Assembly: GCF_020567375.1 (NCBI RefSeq)
Contig: NZ_JAJBZM010000001.1
Location: 109,396 to 173,395 of the forward strand
From: Janibacter melonis
GTDB lineage: Bacteria > Actinomycetota > Actinomycetes > Actinomycetales > Dermatophilaceae
Reading direction: 5' to 3'
DNA length: 64,000 nt
A model generated the notes under the pieces. That model was not told the origin of the DNA. It ran no database searches and worked only from the letters and a program-made list of their open reading frames with translations. The position numbers and the translations under genes are program-made. Within the stretch, counting starts at the first letter, position 1, and every line of letters starts with the position of its first letter. Shown here one piece after another: positions 17,287 through 25,714 of the stretch.

Positions 17287-17846
17287 CCGGCCCGCACCCG
17301 GCCGACGGGCCGCCGATCCCGCCGGCAGGGGAGGGCGCCCCCTTCGACCTCGTGCTCCTCGACCGTGACGGGACGCTCAACGTCCAGGTCGTCGACGACT
17401 ACGTGAGGGAGCCGGGGGCGCTGCGCCTGCTGCCCGGTGCGGCGGCGGCCGTAGGGCGGCTGCGTGCCGCGGGCTGCCGGGTCGTCGTGGTCACCAACCA
17501 GCGCGGCGTCTCGCGCGGGCTGATGACGCTGACCGACCTCGACGCCGTGCACGAGCGTCTCGAGGAGGAGCTGGCCGCGCGGGGCGCCGCGCTCGACGCC
17601 GTCCTGTCCTGCGTGCACGCGGCGGGGGAGTGCGGGTGCCGCAAGCCCGCGCCCGGTCTCCTCGACGAGGCCTTCCGGCGCGCCCCGTGGGCCGCGCGCG
17701 AGCGCAGCGTCCTCGTCGGCGACAGCGGCTCCGACCTCGCCGCGGCGCGCGCCGCCGGCGTCCCGGCTCGTCGGGTCGGGCCGGCCGGCGCGGCCCCGTC
17801 GTTGCTCGACGTCGTCACCGACCTCCTCCAGGGGCGCGACGGGTGA
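17283..17846 (+). CDS. gmhB: D-glycero-D-manno-heptose-1,7-bisphosphate 7-phosphatase (HAD)
   Basis: A 187-aa HAD-IIIA phosphatase. The nucleophile motif LLDRDGTLN lies near residue 27, motif II is VVTNQRGVSRG, and VLVGDSGSDLAAARAAG supplies the last motif. The Cys/His cluster CVHAAGECGCRKPAPGL is the zinc-binding loop characteristic of GmhB. It removes the 7-phosphate to give heptose-1-phosphate, ready for nucleotidyl transfer. It is the last gene of the hddA-gmhA-gmhB cassette. The nucleotidyltransferase (HddC or HldC type) that would finish GDP/ADP-heptose is not in the window. Confidence 0.88.
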   Translation: MTGPHPADGPPIPPAGEGAPFDLVLLDRDGTLNVQVVDDYVREPGALRLLPGAAAAVGRLRAAGCRVVVVTNQRGVSRGLMTLTDLDAVHERLEEELAARGAALDAVLSCVHAAGECGCRKPAPGLLDEAFRRAPWAARERSVLVGDSGSDLAAARAAGVPARRVGPAGAAPSLLDVVTDLLQGRDG

Positions 17847-17981
17847 TCCCGCGGGCGGCGCACCGCTCCGACGACCGGTGCGGCGGTGTGACGTCCCCTA
17901 CGCTGTGCGCAGGTTCCGGGCCGCGCGATCTCAGTGCTACTGTCCGGTAGGTTTTGCTGGCGGACCAAGGAGGGTTCACAC

Positions 17982-19055
17982 GTGCGCAAGGTTCTTCCGG
18001 CAGTGGTCATCGGGCTCGGTGCATTCCTGCTGACGATGGGTCTGCTGCTCAAGTTCGTGGCCTACCCGCGCCTGGCCGTCGTCCCCCTCGACATGAACAC
18101 GCAGGCCGTCGTCGTCGACGACGACGCGAGCTTCTTCGACGCCGACAACGTCAAGCCCGCCACGGGCAAGCTGACGACGATCTCCACCGTCATCGGCGAC
18201 CCGCAGGCCTCCGAGGACGCCTCGGAGCAGACCGGGCGCAAGGTCGCGGTGTGGGAGCTCGGGCAGAAGTCGGACAACAACGACGACAACTACCCGATGT
18301 CCGCGAGCACCGAGCGCGTCGCCTTCGACCGGACCACCGGCGAGGCGATCAACTGCTGCGAGGAGAACGTCGACGGCACCCAGGTGACCCACGAGGGCCT
18401 CGTCGTGAAGTTCCCCTTCGACACCCAGCCGGTCGACACCTACCGCTGGTGGGACGGCAACACCAAGGCGGCCTACCCCGTGAAGTACGAGGGCGAGGAC
18501 GAGGTGCAGGGCATGGGCGTGTACAAGTTCACGACCGACGTGCCGCTGACGAAGTACGCCACCCGCGAGCTGCCCGACTACGCGCTGGGTCTCAAGGACG
18601 CCGGCCCCATCCAGGCCGACCGCTACTACTCGAACAAGCGCACCTTCTACGTCCAGCCCGCGACCGGCGTCATCATCGACCGCGTCGAGGAGCAGCACCA
18701 GGAGTTCCGCGCCCCGGGTGCGGAGACTCTCGACGCGCTCGACACGACGTCGCGCTTCACCCAGGAGACGGTCGACGCCAACGTCGAGGAGTACAAGTCC
18801 AAGGGCGCGCTCCTCGCCGCCGTCAACGGCCCGGCGTCCTACGCGATGATCGTCCTCGGGGTGCTGCTGCTGCTCGCCGGCGTGCTCCTCTCGCTCGTCC
18901 TCGGACGTCGCCGCCGCGAGGACGCCGCCCACGCGCAGCCCGCCTACGCCGGCACCCCGGCCTACTACGACAGCCCGGCCCACGGGGACGCCCCCGCGCC
19001 GGTCGACCCCGACCAGGACACCGTGCGGCGCTCGGACCTGCGGCGCGACGGCTGA
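17982..19055 (+). CDS. DUF3068 (PorA-family-like) membrane protein (Rv0227c-like)
   Basis: A 357-aa protein with one N-terminal hydrophobic helix (about residues 4-26), a long extracytoplasmic domain and one C-terminal helix (about 285-310) followed by a cytoplasmic polar tail. This two-helix layout with the segment [15 protein letters not shown] is characteristic of DUF3068. AAGGAGGG about 8 bases before the GTG is a strong ribosome-binding site and fixes the start; 136 bp separates it from gmhB, so it probably has its own promoter. Rv0227c of M. tuberculosis is a DUF3068 protein in the equivalent envelope locus. No molecular function is established; a role in exporting or anchoring the glycan is inference. 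Confidence 0.8.
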   Translation: MRKVLPAVVIGLGAFLLTMGLLLKFVAYPRLAVVPLDMNTQAVVVDDDASFFDADNVKPATGKLTTISTVIGDPQASEDASEQTGRKVAVWELGQKSDNNDDNYPMSASTERVAFDRTTGEAINCCEENVDGTQVTHEGLVVKFPFDTQPVDTYRWWDGNTKAAYPVKYEGEDEVQGMGVYKFTTDVPLTKYATRELPDYALGLKDAGPIQADRYYSNKRTFYVQPATGVIIDRVEEQHQEFRAPGAETLDALDTTSRFTQETVDANVEEYKSKGALLAAVNGPASYAMIVLGVLLLLAGVLLSLVLGRRRREDAAHAQPAYAGTPAYYDSPAHGDAPAPVDPDQDTVRRSDLRRDG

Positions 19056-19056
19056 C

Positions 19057-20049
19057 GTGCGGGTCGTCGTCACGGGTGGCGCCGGGTTCCTCGGCTCCCA
19101 CCTGTGCGAGCGGCTGCTCGCACGCGGTGACTCGGTCGTCTGCCTCGACAACTTCGTCACGGGGTCGGCGGCCAACCTCGCCCACCTCGCGCACGACCCG
19201 CGCCTCGAGGTCGTCGAGGTCGACGTCACCGACGACATCGACGTGGCCGGCGAGGTCGACCTCGTCCTGCACTTCGCGTCGCCGGCCAGCCCGGTCGACT
19301 ACCTCAAGCTGCCGATCGAGACGCTCAAGGTGGGCTCGATCGGGACGCTCCACGCGCTCGACCTCGCCCAGCGCACCGGCGCCCGCTTCGTGCTCGCGTC
19401 GACCTCCGAGGTCTACGGCGACCCGGCGGTGCACCCGCAGCCGGAGAGCTACTGGGGCAACGTCAACCCCGTCGGGCCCCGCGGGGTGTACGACGAGGCC
19501 AAGCGCTTCGCCGAGGCGATCACGCTCGCCTACCGCACGACCCACGGGGTCGACACGGGGATCGTGCGGATCTTCAACACCTTCGGTCCGCGGATGCGGC
19601 CCAACGACGGTCGGGCCATCCCCAACTTCATCCGTCAGGCCCTCGCCGGCGAGCCGGTGACCGTCGCCGGGGACGGCAGCCAGACCCGCTCCATCTGCTA
19701 CGTCGACGACCTCGTCGACGGCATCCTCGCGATGGCCGACTCCGGGCATGCCGGTCCGGTCAACATCGGCAACCCGCACGAGATCTCGATGCTCGCCCTG
19801 GCCCGCTGGGTCATCGAGCTCACCGGCTCGAGCTCGAGCGTCGAGCACATCGTCCGACCCGTCGACGACCCCACCGTGCGCCAGCCCGACACGACCCTCG
19901 CTGTCGAGCTCCTCGGCTGGCAGCCGCGGGTCGAGATCGAGGACGCGCTGCAGCGCACCATCGAGTGGTTCCGCCAGGAGGCCGCCCACGGCCTCGACCT
20001 GCCGCCGCTCACGCCCGACGACACCGAGCACATCCTCTCGGGCCACTGA
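19057..20049 (+). CDS. UDP-glucuronate decarboxylase-type extended SDR (UDP-xylose synthase-like)
   Basis: A 330-aa NAD-dependent extended short-chain dehydrogenase. The glycine-rich motif [15 protein letters not shown] is near residue 7, the active-site STSEVYGDP region near 115, and the YxxxK pair in YDEAKRF near 145-149. The segments [12 protein letters not shown] and [13 protein letters not shown] are strongly reminiscent of UDP-glucuronic acid decarboxylases, which make UDP-xylose. GTG start one base after the DUF3068 stop. A pentose nucleotide sugar would suit the AftD-like pentosyltransferases of the locus. dTDP-glucose 4,6-dehydratase or a UDP-glucose epimerase are weaker alternatives. 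Confidence 0.8.
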   Translation: MRVVVTGGAGFLGSHLCERLLARGDSVVCLDNFVTGSAANLAHLAHDPRLEVVEVDVTDDIDVAGEVDLVLHFASPASPVDYLKLPIETLKVGSIGTLHALDLAQRTGARFVLASTSEVYGDPAVHPQPESYWGNVNPVGPRGVYDEAKRFAEAITLAYRTTHGVDTGIVRIFNTFGPRMRPNDGRAIPNFIRQALAGEPVTVAGDGSQTRSICYVDDLVDGILAMADSGHAGPVNIGNPHEISMLALARWVIELTGSSSSVEHIVRPVDDPTVRQPDTTLAVELLGWQPRVEIEDALQRTIEWFRQEAAHGLDLPPLTPDDTEHILSGH

Positions 20050-20060
20050 CCCGGTCGGTC

Positions 20061-20867
20061 TCAGAGCGGCTTGTCGGCGACGACGACGAGCGTGCCCGGC
20101 AGGTGCTCGCCGCGCAGGGGCGACCAGCCGCCCCACGTCTGCTTGTTGCGCGCCGGCCACTCCGGCTCGACGAGATCGACGAGGGTCAGCCCGGCGCTGA
20201 TGACCTCACGGACGCGGTCGCCGACGGTGCGGTGGTGCTCGACGTAGCTCACCTCGCCGAGGTCGTCGCTCTCGACGTACGGCGTGCGGTCGAAGTAGGA
20301 GCCGTGCGCGACCAGCCCCTCCGGGCCGGGGACGTCGGGGAAGGCCCACCGCACGGGGTGGCTCGTGGAGAAGGCCAGCCGGCCGCCGGGGCGCAGGACC
20401 CGCGCGAGCTCGTCGACGAGGGCCTGGCTGTCGGCGACGAAGGGGGTCGCGCCGTACGCGCTGAGGACGACGTCGAAGGAGTTGTCGGCGAAGGGGAGCC
20501 GCTCCGCCGGGCACTGGACGAGGAGCGGGCGGGGTCGCTCCGGGGACGCCGCGTCGATGAGCGCCGCCGTGCGCAGCATCCCCATCGACAGGTCGGTGGA
20601 CACGACGCGCGCCCCCTGGTCGGCGGCCCAGCGCCCGCCTTGCGCGCCGCCGCAGCCGAACTCGAGGACGTCGAGGCCGTCGAGGTCGCGCTCGATGCAG
20701 CCGAGCTCGTGCTCGTGCCAGCCCTCGGGGCCCCACACGAGGTCGCGGTCGCCGAGGAAGGCGCCGTGCTCGAGGTAGTAGTCGAGGGCCTCGGCGTCCC
20801 ACCACCCGCGGTTGGCGACGGAGGTCTCGTCGGGGTCGGACGGGCGACGGTCGACGCCGTGGGTCAT
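20061..20867 (-). CDS. Class I SAM methyltransferase (type 11)
   Basis: A 268-aa protein. SAM motif I is VLEFGCGGAQGGRWAADQG near residue 75, motif II STDLS, and motif IV DVVLSAYGATPFV, with ARVLRPGGRLAFS as the post-motif. The ATG at 20867 is preceded by GAGGAGA 4 bases upstream; the longer open frame to 21026 lies over the rpsA leader and is rejected. It converges on the decarboxylase gene and is divergent from rpsA. Small-molecule methyltransferase of unknown substrate; W-rich N-terminus (RGWWDAEALDYYLEHG) is common in actinobacterial members. Confidence 0.8.
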   Translation of the reverse strand: MTHGVDRRPSDPDETSVANRGWWDAEALDYYLEHGAFLGDRDLVWGPEGWHEHELGCIERDLDGLDVLEFGCGGAQGGRWAADQGARVVSTDLSMGMLRTAALIDAASPERPRPLLVQCPAERLPFADNSFDVVLSAYGATPFVADSQALVDELARVLRPGGRLAFSTSHPVRWAFPDVPGPEGLVAHGSYFDRTPYVESDDLGEVSYVEHHRTVGDRVREVISAGLTLVDLVEPEWPARNKQTWGGWSPLRGEHLPGTLVVVADKPL

Positions 20868-20894
20868 CGCTCTCCTCGTGCGCTCGGGCGGCTT

Positions 20895-20923
20895 TTGGTG
20901 GTGGGTCCTCGTGTGGCTAGGAT
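20895..20923 (+). promoter_or_regulatory. rpsA promoter (sigma-70/HrdB type)
   Basis: TTGGTG (-35, 20895-20900) and TAGGAT (-10, 20918-20923) are separated by exactly 17 bp. Transcription would start near 20930, giving an mRNA leader of about 150 nt before the rpsA ATG. The leader holds a small hairpin CGATCC/GGATCG at 20950-20966. Confidence 0.65.
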
Positions 20924-21078
20924 GGAGGGGTCTTTCCTGTGCTCCGCCCCGATCCTCCTCGGATCGCCGGCGCAGCCCACGGGGACATCGCAACTGTGGC
21001 ACACGCACCACCTGCTGCAGGCGCACCCCGCACCACCTGTCCGCACAACGAACCTGTCCGCAACGGAGCTCCTACTAC

Positions 21079-22572
21079 ATGACTGCCACCACGGTCCCCG
21101 CGACCGCCCCCGAGATCGCTGTCAACGACATCGGATCTCAGGAAGACCTCCTCGCTGCCATCGACGCCACGATCAAGGACTTCAACGATGGCGACATCGT
21201 CGAGGGCCACATCGTCAAGGTGGACCGCGACGAGGTGCTGCTCGACATCGGCTACAAGACCGAGGGCGTCATCCCCTCGCGCGAGCTGAGCATCAAGCAC
21301 GACGTCGACCCCGGCGAGGTCGTCGCCGTCGGTGACGCCGTCGAGGCCCTCGTCCTCCAGAAGGAGGACAAGGAGGGTCGTCTCATCCTGTCCAAGAAGC
21401 GTGCGCAGTACGAGCGCGCCTGGGGCACGATCGAGAAGATCAAGGAGGAGGACGGCGTCGTCACCGGCTCCGTCATCGAGGTCGTCAAGGGTGGTCTCAT
21501 CCTCGACATCGGCCTGCGTGGCTTCCTCCCCGCCTCCCTCGTCGAGATGCGTCGCGTCCGCGACCTCCAGCCGTACGTCGGCAAGGAGATCGAGGCCAAG
21601 ATCATCGAGCTCGACAAGAACCGCAACAACGTCGTGCTCTCGCGTCGTGCGTGGCTCGAGCAGACCCAGTCCGAGGTGCGCACCACCTTCCTCAAGGAGC
21701 TGCAGAAGGGCCAGGTCCGCACCGGCGTCGTCTCCTCGATCGTCAACTTCGGTGCCTTCGTGGACCTCGGTGGCGTCGACGGTCTCGTCCACGTCTCCGA
21801 GCTGTCCTGGAAGCACATCGACCACCCGGGCGAGGTCGTCGAGGTCGGCGACGAGGTCACCGTCGAGGTCCTCGACGTCGACATGGACCGCGAGCGTGTC
21901 TCCCTGTCGCTCAAGGCGACGCAGGAGGACCCGTGGCAGCACTTCGCCCGGACCCACGCGATCGGTCAGGTCGTCCCGGGCAAGGTCACCAAGCTCGTCC
22001 CCTTCGGTGCGTTCGTGCGCGTCGAGGACGGCATCGAGGGCCTCGTGCACATCTCCGAGCTGGCCGAGCGCCACGTGGAGCTGCCGGAGCAGGTCGTCCA
22101 GGTCGGCGCCGAGATCTTCGTCAAGGTCATCGACATCGACCTCGAGCGTCGCCGCATCTCGCTGAGCCTCAAGCAGGCCAACGAGGACGGCGCCAACCTC
22201 ACCGAGTTCGACCCGACGCTCTACGGCATGGCCGCCGAGTACGACGAGCAGGGCAACTACAAGTACCCCGAGGGCTTCGACTCGGAGACCAACGAGTGGC
22301 TCGAGGGCTACGAGACGCAGCGCGAGGCCTGGGAGAAGCAGTACGCCGAGGCGCACGCCCGCTGGGAGGCGCACCGCGCCCAGGTCGAGAAGTCGGCCGC
22401 CGACGACGCGGCTGCCGCCGAGTCGGGCGAGTCGACGAGCTCGTACTCCTCGGACAGCGCCCCGTCCACGAGCAGCCAGGCCGCCCCGGCGTCCTCCGGC
22501 GGCTCCGCCGGGGGCACCCTCGCCTCCGACGAGGCGCTCGCGGCTCTGCGCGAGAAGCTCACCGGCAACTGA
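21079..22572 (+). CDS. rpsA: 30S ribosomal protein S1
   Basis: A 497-aa protein with four S1 (OB-fold) domains at about residues 37-106, 123-190, 208-277 and 294-365, each with the typical G-x-V/F-x-x-I/V and G-F-L-P or G-A-F-V core (for example VNFGAFVDLGGVDGLVHVSEL). A low-complexity Ser/Ala-rich tail follows residue 430. It binds mRNA and helps load it on the ribosome. Four-domain S1 proteins of this length are standard in Actinobacteria, shorter than the six-domain E. coli form. The ATG with GGAG about 10 bases upstream matches the family N-terminus. Own promoter and leader upstream; strong terminator downstream. The atypical leader may serve autoregulation. Confidence 0.97.
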   Translation: MTATTVPATAPEIAVNDIGSQEDLLAAIDATIKDFNDGDIVEGHIVKVDRDEVLLDIGYKTEGVIPSRELSIKHDVDPGEVVAVGDAVEALVLQKEDKEGRLILSKKRAQYERAWGTIEKIKEEDGVVTGSVIEVVKGGLILDIGLRGFLPASLVEMRRVRDLQPYVGKEIEAKIIELDKNRNNVVLSRRAWLEQTQSEVRTTFLKELQKGQVRTGVVSSIVNFGAFVDLGGVDGLVHVSELSWKHIDHPGEVVEVGDEVTVEVLDVDMDRERVSLSLKATQEDPWQHFARTHAIGQVVPGKVTKLVPFGAFVRVEDGIEGLVHISELAERHVELPEQVVQVGAEIFVKVIDIDLERRRISLSLKQANEDGANLTEFDPTLYGMAAEYDEQGNYKYPEGFDSETNEWLEGYETQREAWEKQYAEAHARWEAHRAQVEKSAADDAAAAESGESTSSYSSDSAPSTSSQAAPASSGGSAGGTLASDEALAALREKLTGN

Positions 22573-22589
22573 CCTCAGGTCACCCCGTG

Positions 22590-22629
22590 CGAAGGGGGCC
22601 GCGCACCGCTCGGTGCGTGGCCCCCTTCG
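22590..22629. terminator. rpsA intrinsic terminator
   Basis: A near-perfect inverted repeat: GAAGGGGGCC followed by CGCACCG, a 2-3 nt loop, then CGGTGCG and GGCCCCCTTC, with one mismatched or wobble pair. It lies 18 bp after the rpsA stop and before coaE. Confidence 0.8.
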
Positions 22630-22661
22630 TCGTCCCCGCGAGCCCGCCTACAGTGGCGGCC

Positions 22662-23594
22662 ATGCTGCACGTGGGACTCACCGGTGGGATCGGGTCGGGC
22701 AAGTCGAGCGTCGCGCGACGGCTCGCGGAGCTCGGCACGGTCGTCGTCGACGCGGACCAGGTGGCCCGCGACGTCGTGGCGAAGGGGGAGCCCGCCCTCG
22801 CCGCGGTCGTCCAGCGCTTCGGCCCGCAGGTCCTGCGCCCCGACGGCGAGCTCGACCGGCCGGCGCTCGGACGGGTCGTCTTCGCCGACCCCGAGGCGCT
22901 GCGCGCCCTCGAGGGCATCACCCACCCCGCCGTGTGGGAGCGCACCGCACTGCTGCGCGAAGAGGCCGCGGGCGCGGGAGCCGCGGTGCTCGTCCACGAC
23001 ATGCCGTTGCTCGTCGAGAAGCAGATGTCGCCCGAGTACCACCTCGTCGTCGTCGTCGAGACCCCCGTGGAGACGCGGGCGCGCCGGCTCGTCGAGCACC
23101 GGGGGATGCCCGAGGAGGACGCGCGCGCCCGGATGAGGTCGCAAGCCGACGACGAGGCCCGCCGCGCCGCCGCCGACGTCGTGCTCGACAACGACGGCAC
23201 CCCGCATGAGCTCGTGGAGCAGGTCGACCGCCTCTGGCGCGAGCGGCTCGCCCCCTTCGCCGAGAACCTGCGCACAGGGACCCCGGCCGCGCGGGACGAC
23301 CAGCCGGCGCACGACGGCCCCGACGAGCACCGCGGTGCACGGCTCGCCGATCGCGTCGCGCACGTGCTGGGGGAGCGGTCCGCGCAGGTCGTGCCGGTGC
23401 CGTCGACCAGGGGCGTCGAGCTCGAGGCCGCCCTGCGGCCAGGGGGCGCCGAGGGCGACCTCGTCGGCCTGCTGGCCGCCGCGGGATACGTGCGCGACGA
23501 CACCTCGGCGGAGGAGCACGTCTACCTCGGGTGCGACCCCGGTCAGACGGTGCGGCTGCGGCTCGTCCCCTCGCCGCGGCCGGGCAGGCCGTAG
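22662..23594 (+). CDS. coaE: Dephospho-CoA kinase with shortened C-terminal GrpB-like domain
   Basis: A 310-aa protein that phosphorylates dephospho-CoA in the last step of CoA synthesis. The Walker A motif GGIGSGKS is at residues 8-15, VVVDADQVARDVV near 27-39 and the lid-region MRSQADDEARRAAADVVLDNDG near 160-180, all typical of CoaE. After about residue 200 there is a polar linker and a 100-aa domain. In mycobacteria and relatives CoaE carries a larger C-terminal UPF0157/GrpB domain; only remnants (PVPSTRG, LLAAAGY, HVYLG) are visible here. Predicted leaderless: TACAGT lies 7 nt before the ATG. Its last 52 bp overlap the convergent lipoprotein gene. Confidence 0.92.
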   Translation: MLHVGLTGGIGSGKSSVARRLAELGTVVVDADQVARDVVAKGEPALAAVVQRFGPQVLRPDGELDRPALGRVVFADPEALRALEGITHPAVWERTALLREEAAGAGAAVLVHDMPLLVEKQMSPEYHLVVVVETPVETRARRLVEHRGMPEEDARARMRSQADDEARRAAADVVLDNDGTPHELVEQVDRLWRERLAPFAENLRTGTPAARDDQPAHDGPDEHRGARLADRVAHVLGERSAQVVPVPSTRGVELEAALRPGGAEGDLVGLLAAAGYVRDDTSAEEHVYLGCDPGQTVRLRLVPSPRPGRP

Positions 23595-24166
23595 CCGACG
23601 AGACCGGGCTGGGTGAGCGAGAGGTGACGGACCTTGATGGCGTCGCCCTCATTGCCGCCGACGGTGACGACGTCGTGCCCGCGCCGGGTGACGAGGAAGT
23701 GGACGTGTTCGCCGGGCATCGACCCCTTCGCCCAGACGAGCAGGTCACCGGGGACGGGCACGTACCCGCTCCCGGCCTCGCGGAAGCGCCCGGTGCCGCG
23801 CAGGTGATCGGTGAGGGTGAGGACGCCCGGGATGCGCCAGCCGCCCGAGGCCGGGTTGCGCAGAGGGACCCCGGCCTCGCGCAGGACCCACGAGGCGAAG
23901 TCGGCGCACCACGGCTCGACGACCCCCTCGGCGTACCTCGTGCCGGGTCCCTGGTCGGCGTGCTCGGCCCGTGCCGTCGTGAGGACGCGGCGACGCGTGG
24001 GCGGCAGCCCGCGGGGGATCGCCGGGAAGTCCGGGTCGACCTGGCCGAGGGTGGGTCGGGCCGGCCGCTGCGTCGCGGCGACCGGTGCGCAGGCCGCGAG
24101 CAGGCCGAGCGGTGCGGCGGCGAGCAGCGCCCGCCGACCGGGTCCGCGTCCGTCCCCCCGTGCCAT
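23543..24166 (-). CDS. Secreted CHAP-domain-like lipoprotein (putative peptidoglycan amidase/endopeptidase)
   Basis: A 207-aa protein. The N-terminus has a basic region with twin arginines (GRRALLAAAP) and a lipobox ending LLAAC, so it is probably an exported lipoprotein. The mature part has the CHAP/NlpC-type catalytic pattern: Cys in EPWCADFASWVLREAG near residue 87 and His in GEHVHFLVTRRG about 65 residues later, with PVPGDLLVWA between. Such domains cut peptide bonds in peptidoglycan, but close relatives can be binding-only. TACGAT lies 7 nt before the ATG, predicting a leaderless message. The 3' end overlaps coaE by 52 bp. Confidence 0.7.
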   Translation of the reverse strand: MARGDGRGPGRRALLAAAPLGLLAACAPVAATQRPARPTLGQVDPDFPAIPRGLPPTRRRVLTTARAEHADQGPGTRYAEGVVEPWCADFASWVLREAGVPLRNPASGGWRIPGVLTLTDHLRGTGRFREAGSGYVPVPGDLLVWAKGSMPGEHVHFLVTRRGHDVVTVGGNEGDAIKVRHLSLTQPGLVGYGLPGRGEGTSRSRTV

Positions 24167-24219
24167 GGACGTGATCGTAGACCTCCGGCGTCGTCGGCCC
24201 GCTCGCCTACGCTGCGGCC

Positions 24220-24570
24220 ATGCCGTCCTACCGGGTCGCGATCGACGTCCACGAGACCCACCCGGGTGTCTCCCCGCCGAGCCTGCTCCCGCTCGCCGAG
24301 GAGCTCCTCGCGCGCACCCACCGCGTCGAGGACCGGTCGGTCGAGCTCGTCCGGATGCAGCCGCAGATCCACATGCGTTTCCTCGTCGAGACGAGCACCG
24401 ACGGCCAGGAGGACGACGAGGCCGAGGGCGCCGTGCGCCGCCTCGTCGCCGATCTCACGGCGTCCGCCGTGCTCGGGCGGTGGGTCCTGCGCCGGGGACC
24501 CGGCGGGCACTGGCGGGTCGTGCGCGAGGGGGTCGCCCCGGAGCCGCCGGACGTGCCCGTCGACTTCTGA
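24220..24570 (+). CDS. Small conserved-looking protein of unknown function
   Basis: A 116-aa soluble, acidic protein that I do not recognise. It has no signal peptide or membrane helix. A two-layer alpha/beta arrangement is suggested by strands YRVAIDVHETH, MHIRF-like HMRFLVETSTDG and RWVLRRGPGGHWRVV around a helix EDDEAEGAVRRLVADLTASA. TACGCT sits 6 nt before the ATG, so it is predicted leaderless and shares a 53-bp divergent promoter region with the CHAP-like lipoprotein. Its stop abuts the convergent LacI gene with no gap. Confidence 0.7.
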   Translation: MPSYRVAIDVHETHPGVSPPSLLPLAEELLARTHRVEDRSVELVRMQPQIHMRFLVETSTDGQEDDEAEGAVRRLVADLTASAVLGRWVLRRGPGGHWRVVREGVAPEPPDVPVDF

Positions 24571-25584
24571 TCAGGTCTGCGCGGCGCGCCCGGTGGTGGA
24601 CTCGCGGGCCACGAGGGTCCACGGCACCGCGACCTCCTGGCTGGGGGAGGTGTCGCCGTCGATGCGCGAGACGAGCATCTCCAGCGCCCGTCGCGCGAGA
24701 TGGGTGAGGTCGGGGGAGATGGTCGAGATCGAGGGGTTCGCGTACCGCGTCTCGGCGATGCCGTCGAAGCCGATGACCGCGACGTCCTCGGGCACCCGCA
24801 CGCCGGCCTCGGCGCACGCCCGCACGGCGCCGACCGCCATGAGGTCGTTGAAGCAGAAGACGGCGTCCGGGGGCGAGGGCAGGGCGAGGAGCTGCTGCAT
24901 CGCCGCGTACCCGTCGCCCCGCTCGAAGTGGGGCACCCCGACGACGAGCTCGGGGTCGTAGGCGAGACCGGCCGCGCGCAGCGCCTGCCGGTAGCCGCGC
25001 AGGCGCTCCGACGCGGTGCCGCGCACGGTCTCCCGCCCGATCGCCGCGACGCGCCGCCGGCCGAGCGTCAGGAGGTGCTCGGTGGCCGCGCGGCCCGCCG
25101 CGACCGAGTCGACGGCGATGTGGTCGTAGCCGGTGGGGGTCGGCCGCTCGCCGAGCAGGACCATCGGCAGGTCGTCGTCGCGACCGGCGATCTCGTCGGC
25201 CGAGAGCGCGAGCGGCGAGAAGATCACGCCGTCGATGACGTGCGAGCGCATCCCCTCGAGGACGACGCGCTCCGCGTGCTCGTCGCCCCCGGTGGCGTCG
25301 AGCAGCACGATGAAGCCCATCGCGGCCGCCTCGCTCGTCACCTTCGCGGCGAGCTCGGCGAAGTACGGCGAGTCCATCGCCGGCACGGCGAGGGCGAGGA
25401 AGCCCGCGCGCCCGTGCTTGAGGTTGCGGGCCGAGAGGTTGGGCCGGTAGCGCAGCTCCTCGATGGCGGCGGAGACCTTCGCCCGGGTCGCCTCAGTGAC
25501 GTGGGGATGATTGTTGACGACGTTCGAGACCGTCTTGACCGACACCCCGGCCCGCTCCGCGACGTCCCGCAACCGTGCTGCCAC
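24571..25584 (-). CDS. LacI-family transcriptional regulator of the arabinan operon
   Basis: A 337-aa regulator. The N-terminal HTH is RLRDVAERAGVSVKTVSNVV with the hinge helix RPNLSARNLKHG near residue 50; the rest is a periplasmic-binding-like sugar-sensing domain (VDGVIFSPL, VIGFDGIAETRYANPSISTI). The GTG at 25584 is preceded by GGAGGAGG with 6-7 nt spacing, better than the GTG at 25605. It is divergent from the GH51 gene, with operator-like sites between them, so it most likely represses the arabinan operon until arabinose or an arabino-oligosaccharide binds. Confidence 0.92.
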   Translation of the reverse strand: MAARLRDVAERAGVSVKTVSNVVNNHPHVTEATRAKVSAAIEELRYRPNLSARNLKHGRAGFLALAVPAMDSPYFAELAAKVTSEAAAMGFIVLLDATGGDEHAERVVLEGMRSHVIDGVIFSPLALSADEIAGRDDDLPMVLLGERPTPTGYDHIAVDSVAAGRAATEHLLTLGRRRVAAIGRETVRGTASERLRGYRQALRAAGLAYDPELVVGVPHFERGDGYAAMQQLLALPSPPDAVFCFNDLMAVGAVRACAEAGVRVPEDVAVIGFDGIAETRYANPSISTISPDLTHLARRALEMLVSRIDGDTSPSQEVAVPWTLVARESTTGRAAQT

Positions 25585-25714
25585 GCCCGACCTCCTCCGC
25601 GGCACGTGGTCGTGCCGTCCTCACTCGTACCGCATCACGGGTGCGCCTGCACCCTCGGGACCGGCGCACCCCGTCGGGTGCATTTTCGTCCCGACCTCTG
25701 GACAAGCATGTCAT

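Noticed and set aside
17899-17943. TACGCT and TACTGT boxes as promoter of the DUF3068 gene
   Set aside because: Both are possible -10 boxes but neither has a convincing -35 partner; a promoter probably exists here but I cannot place it.
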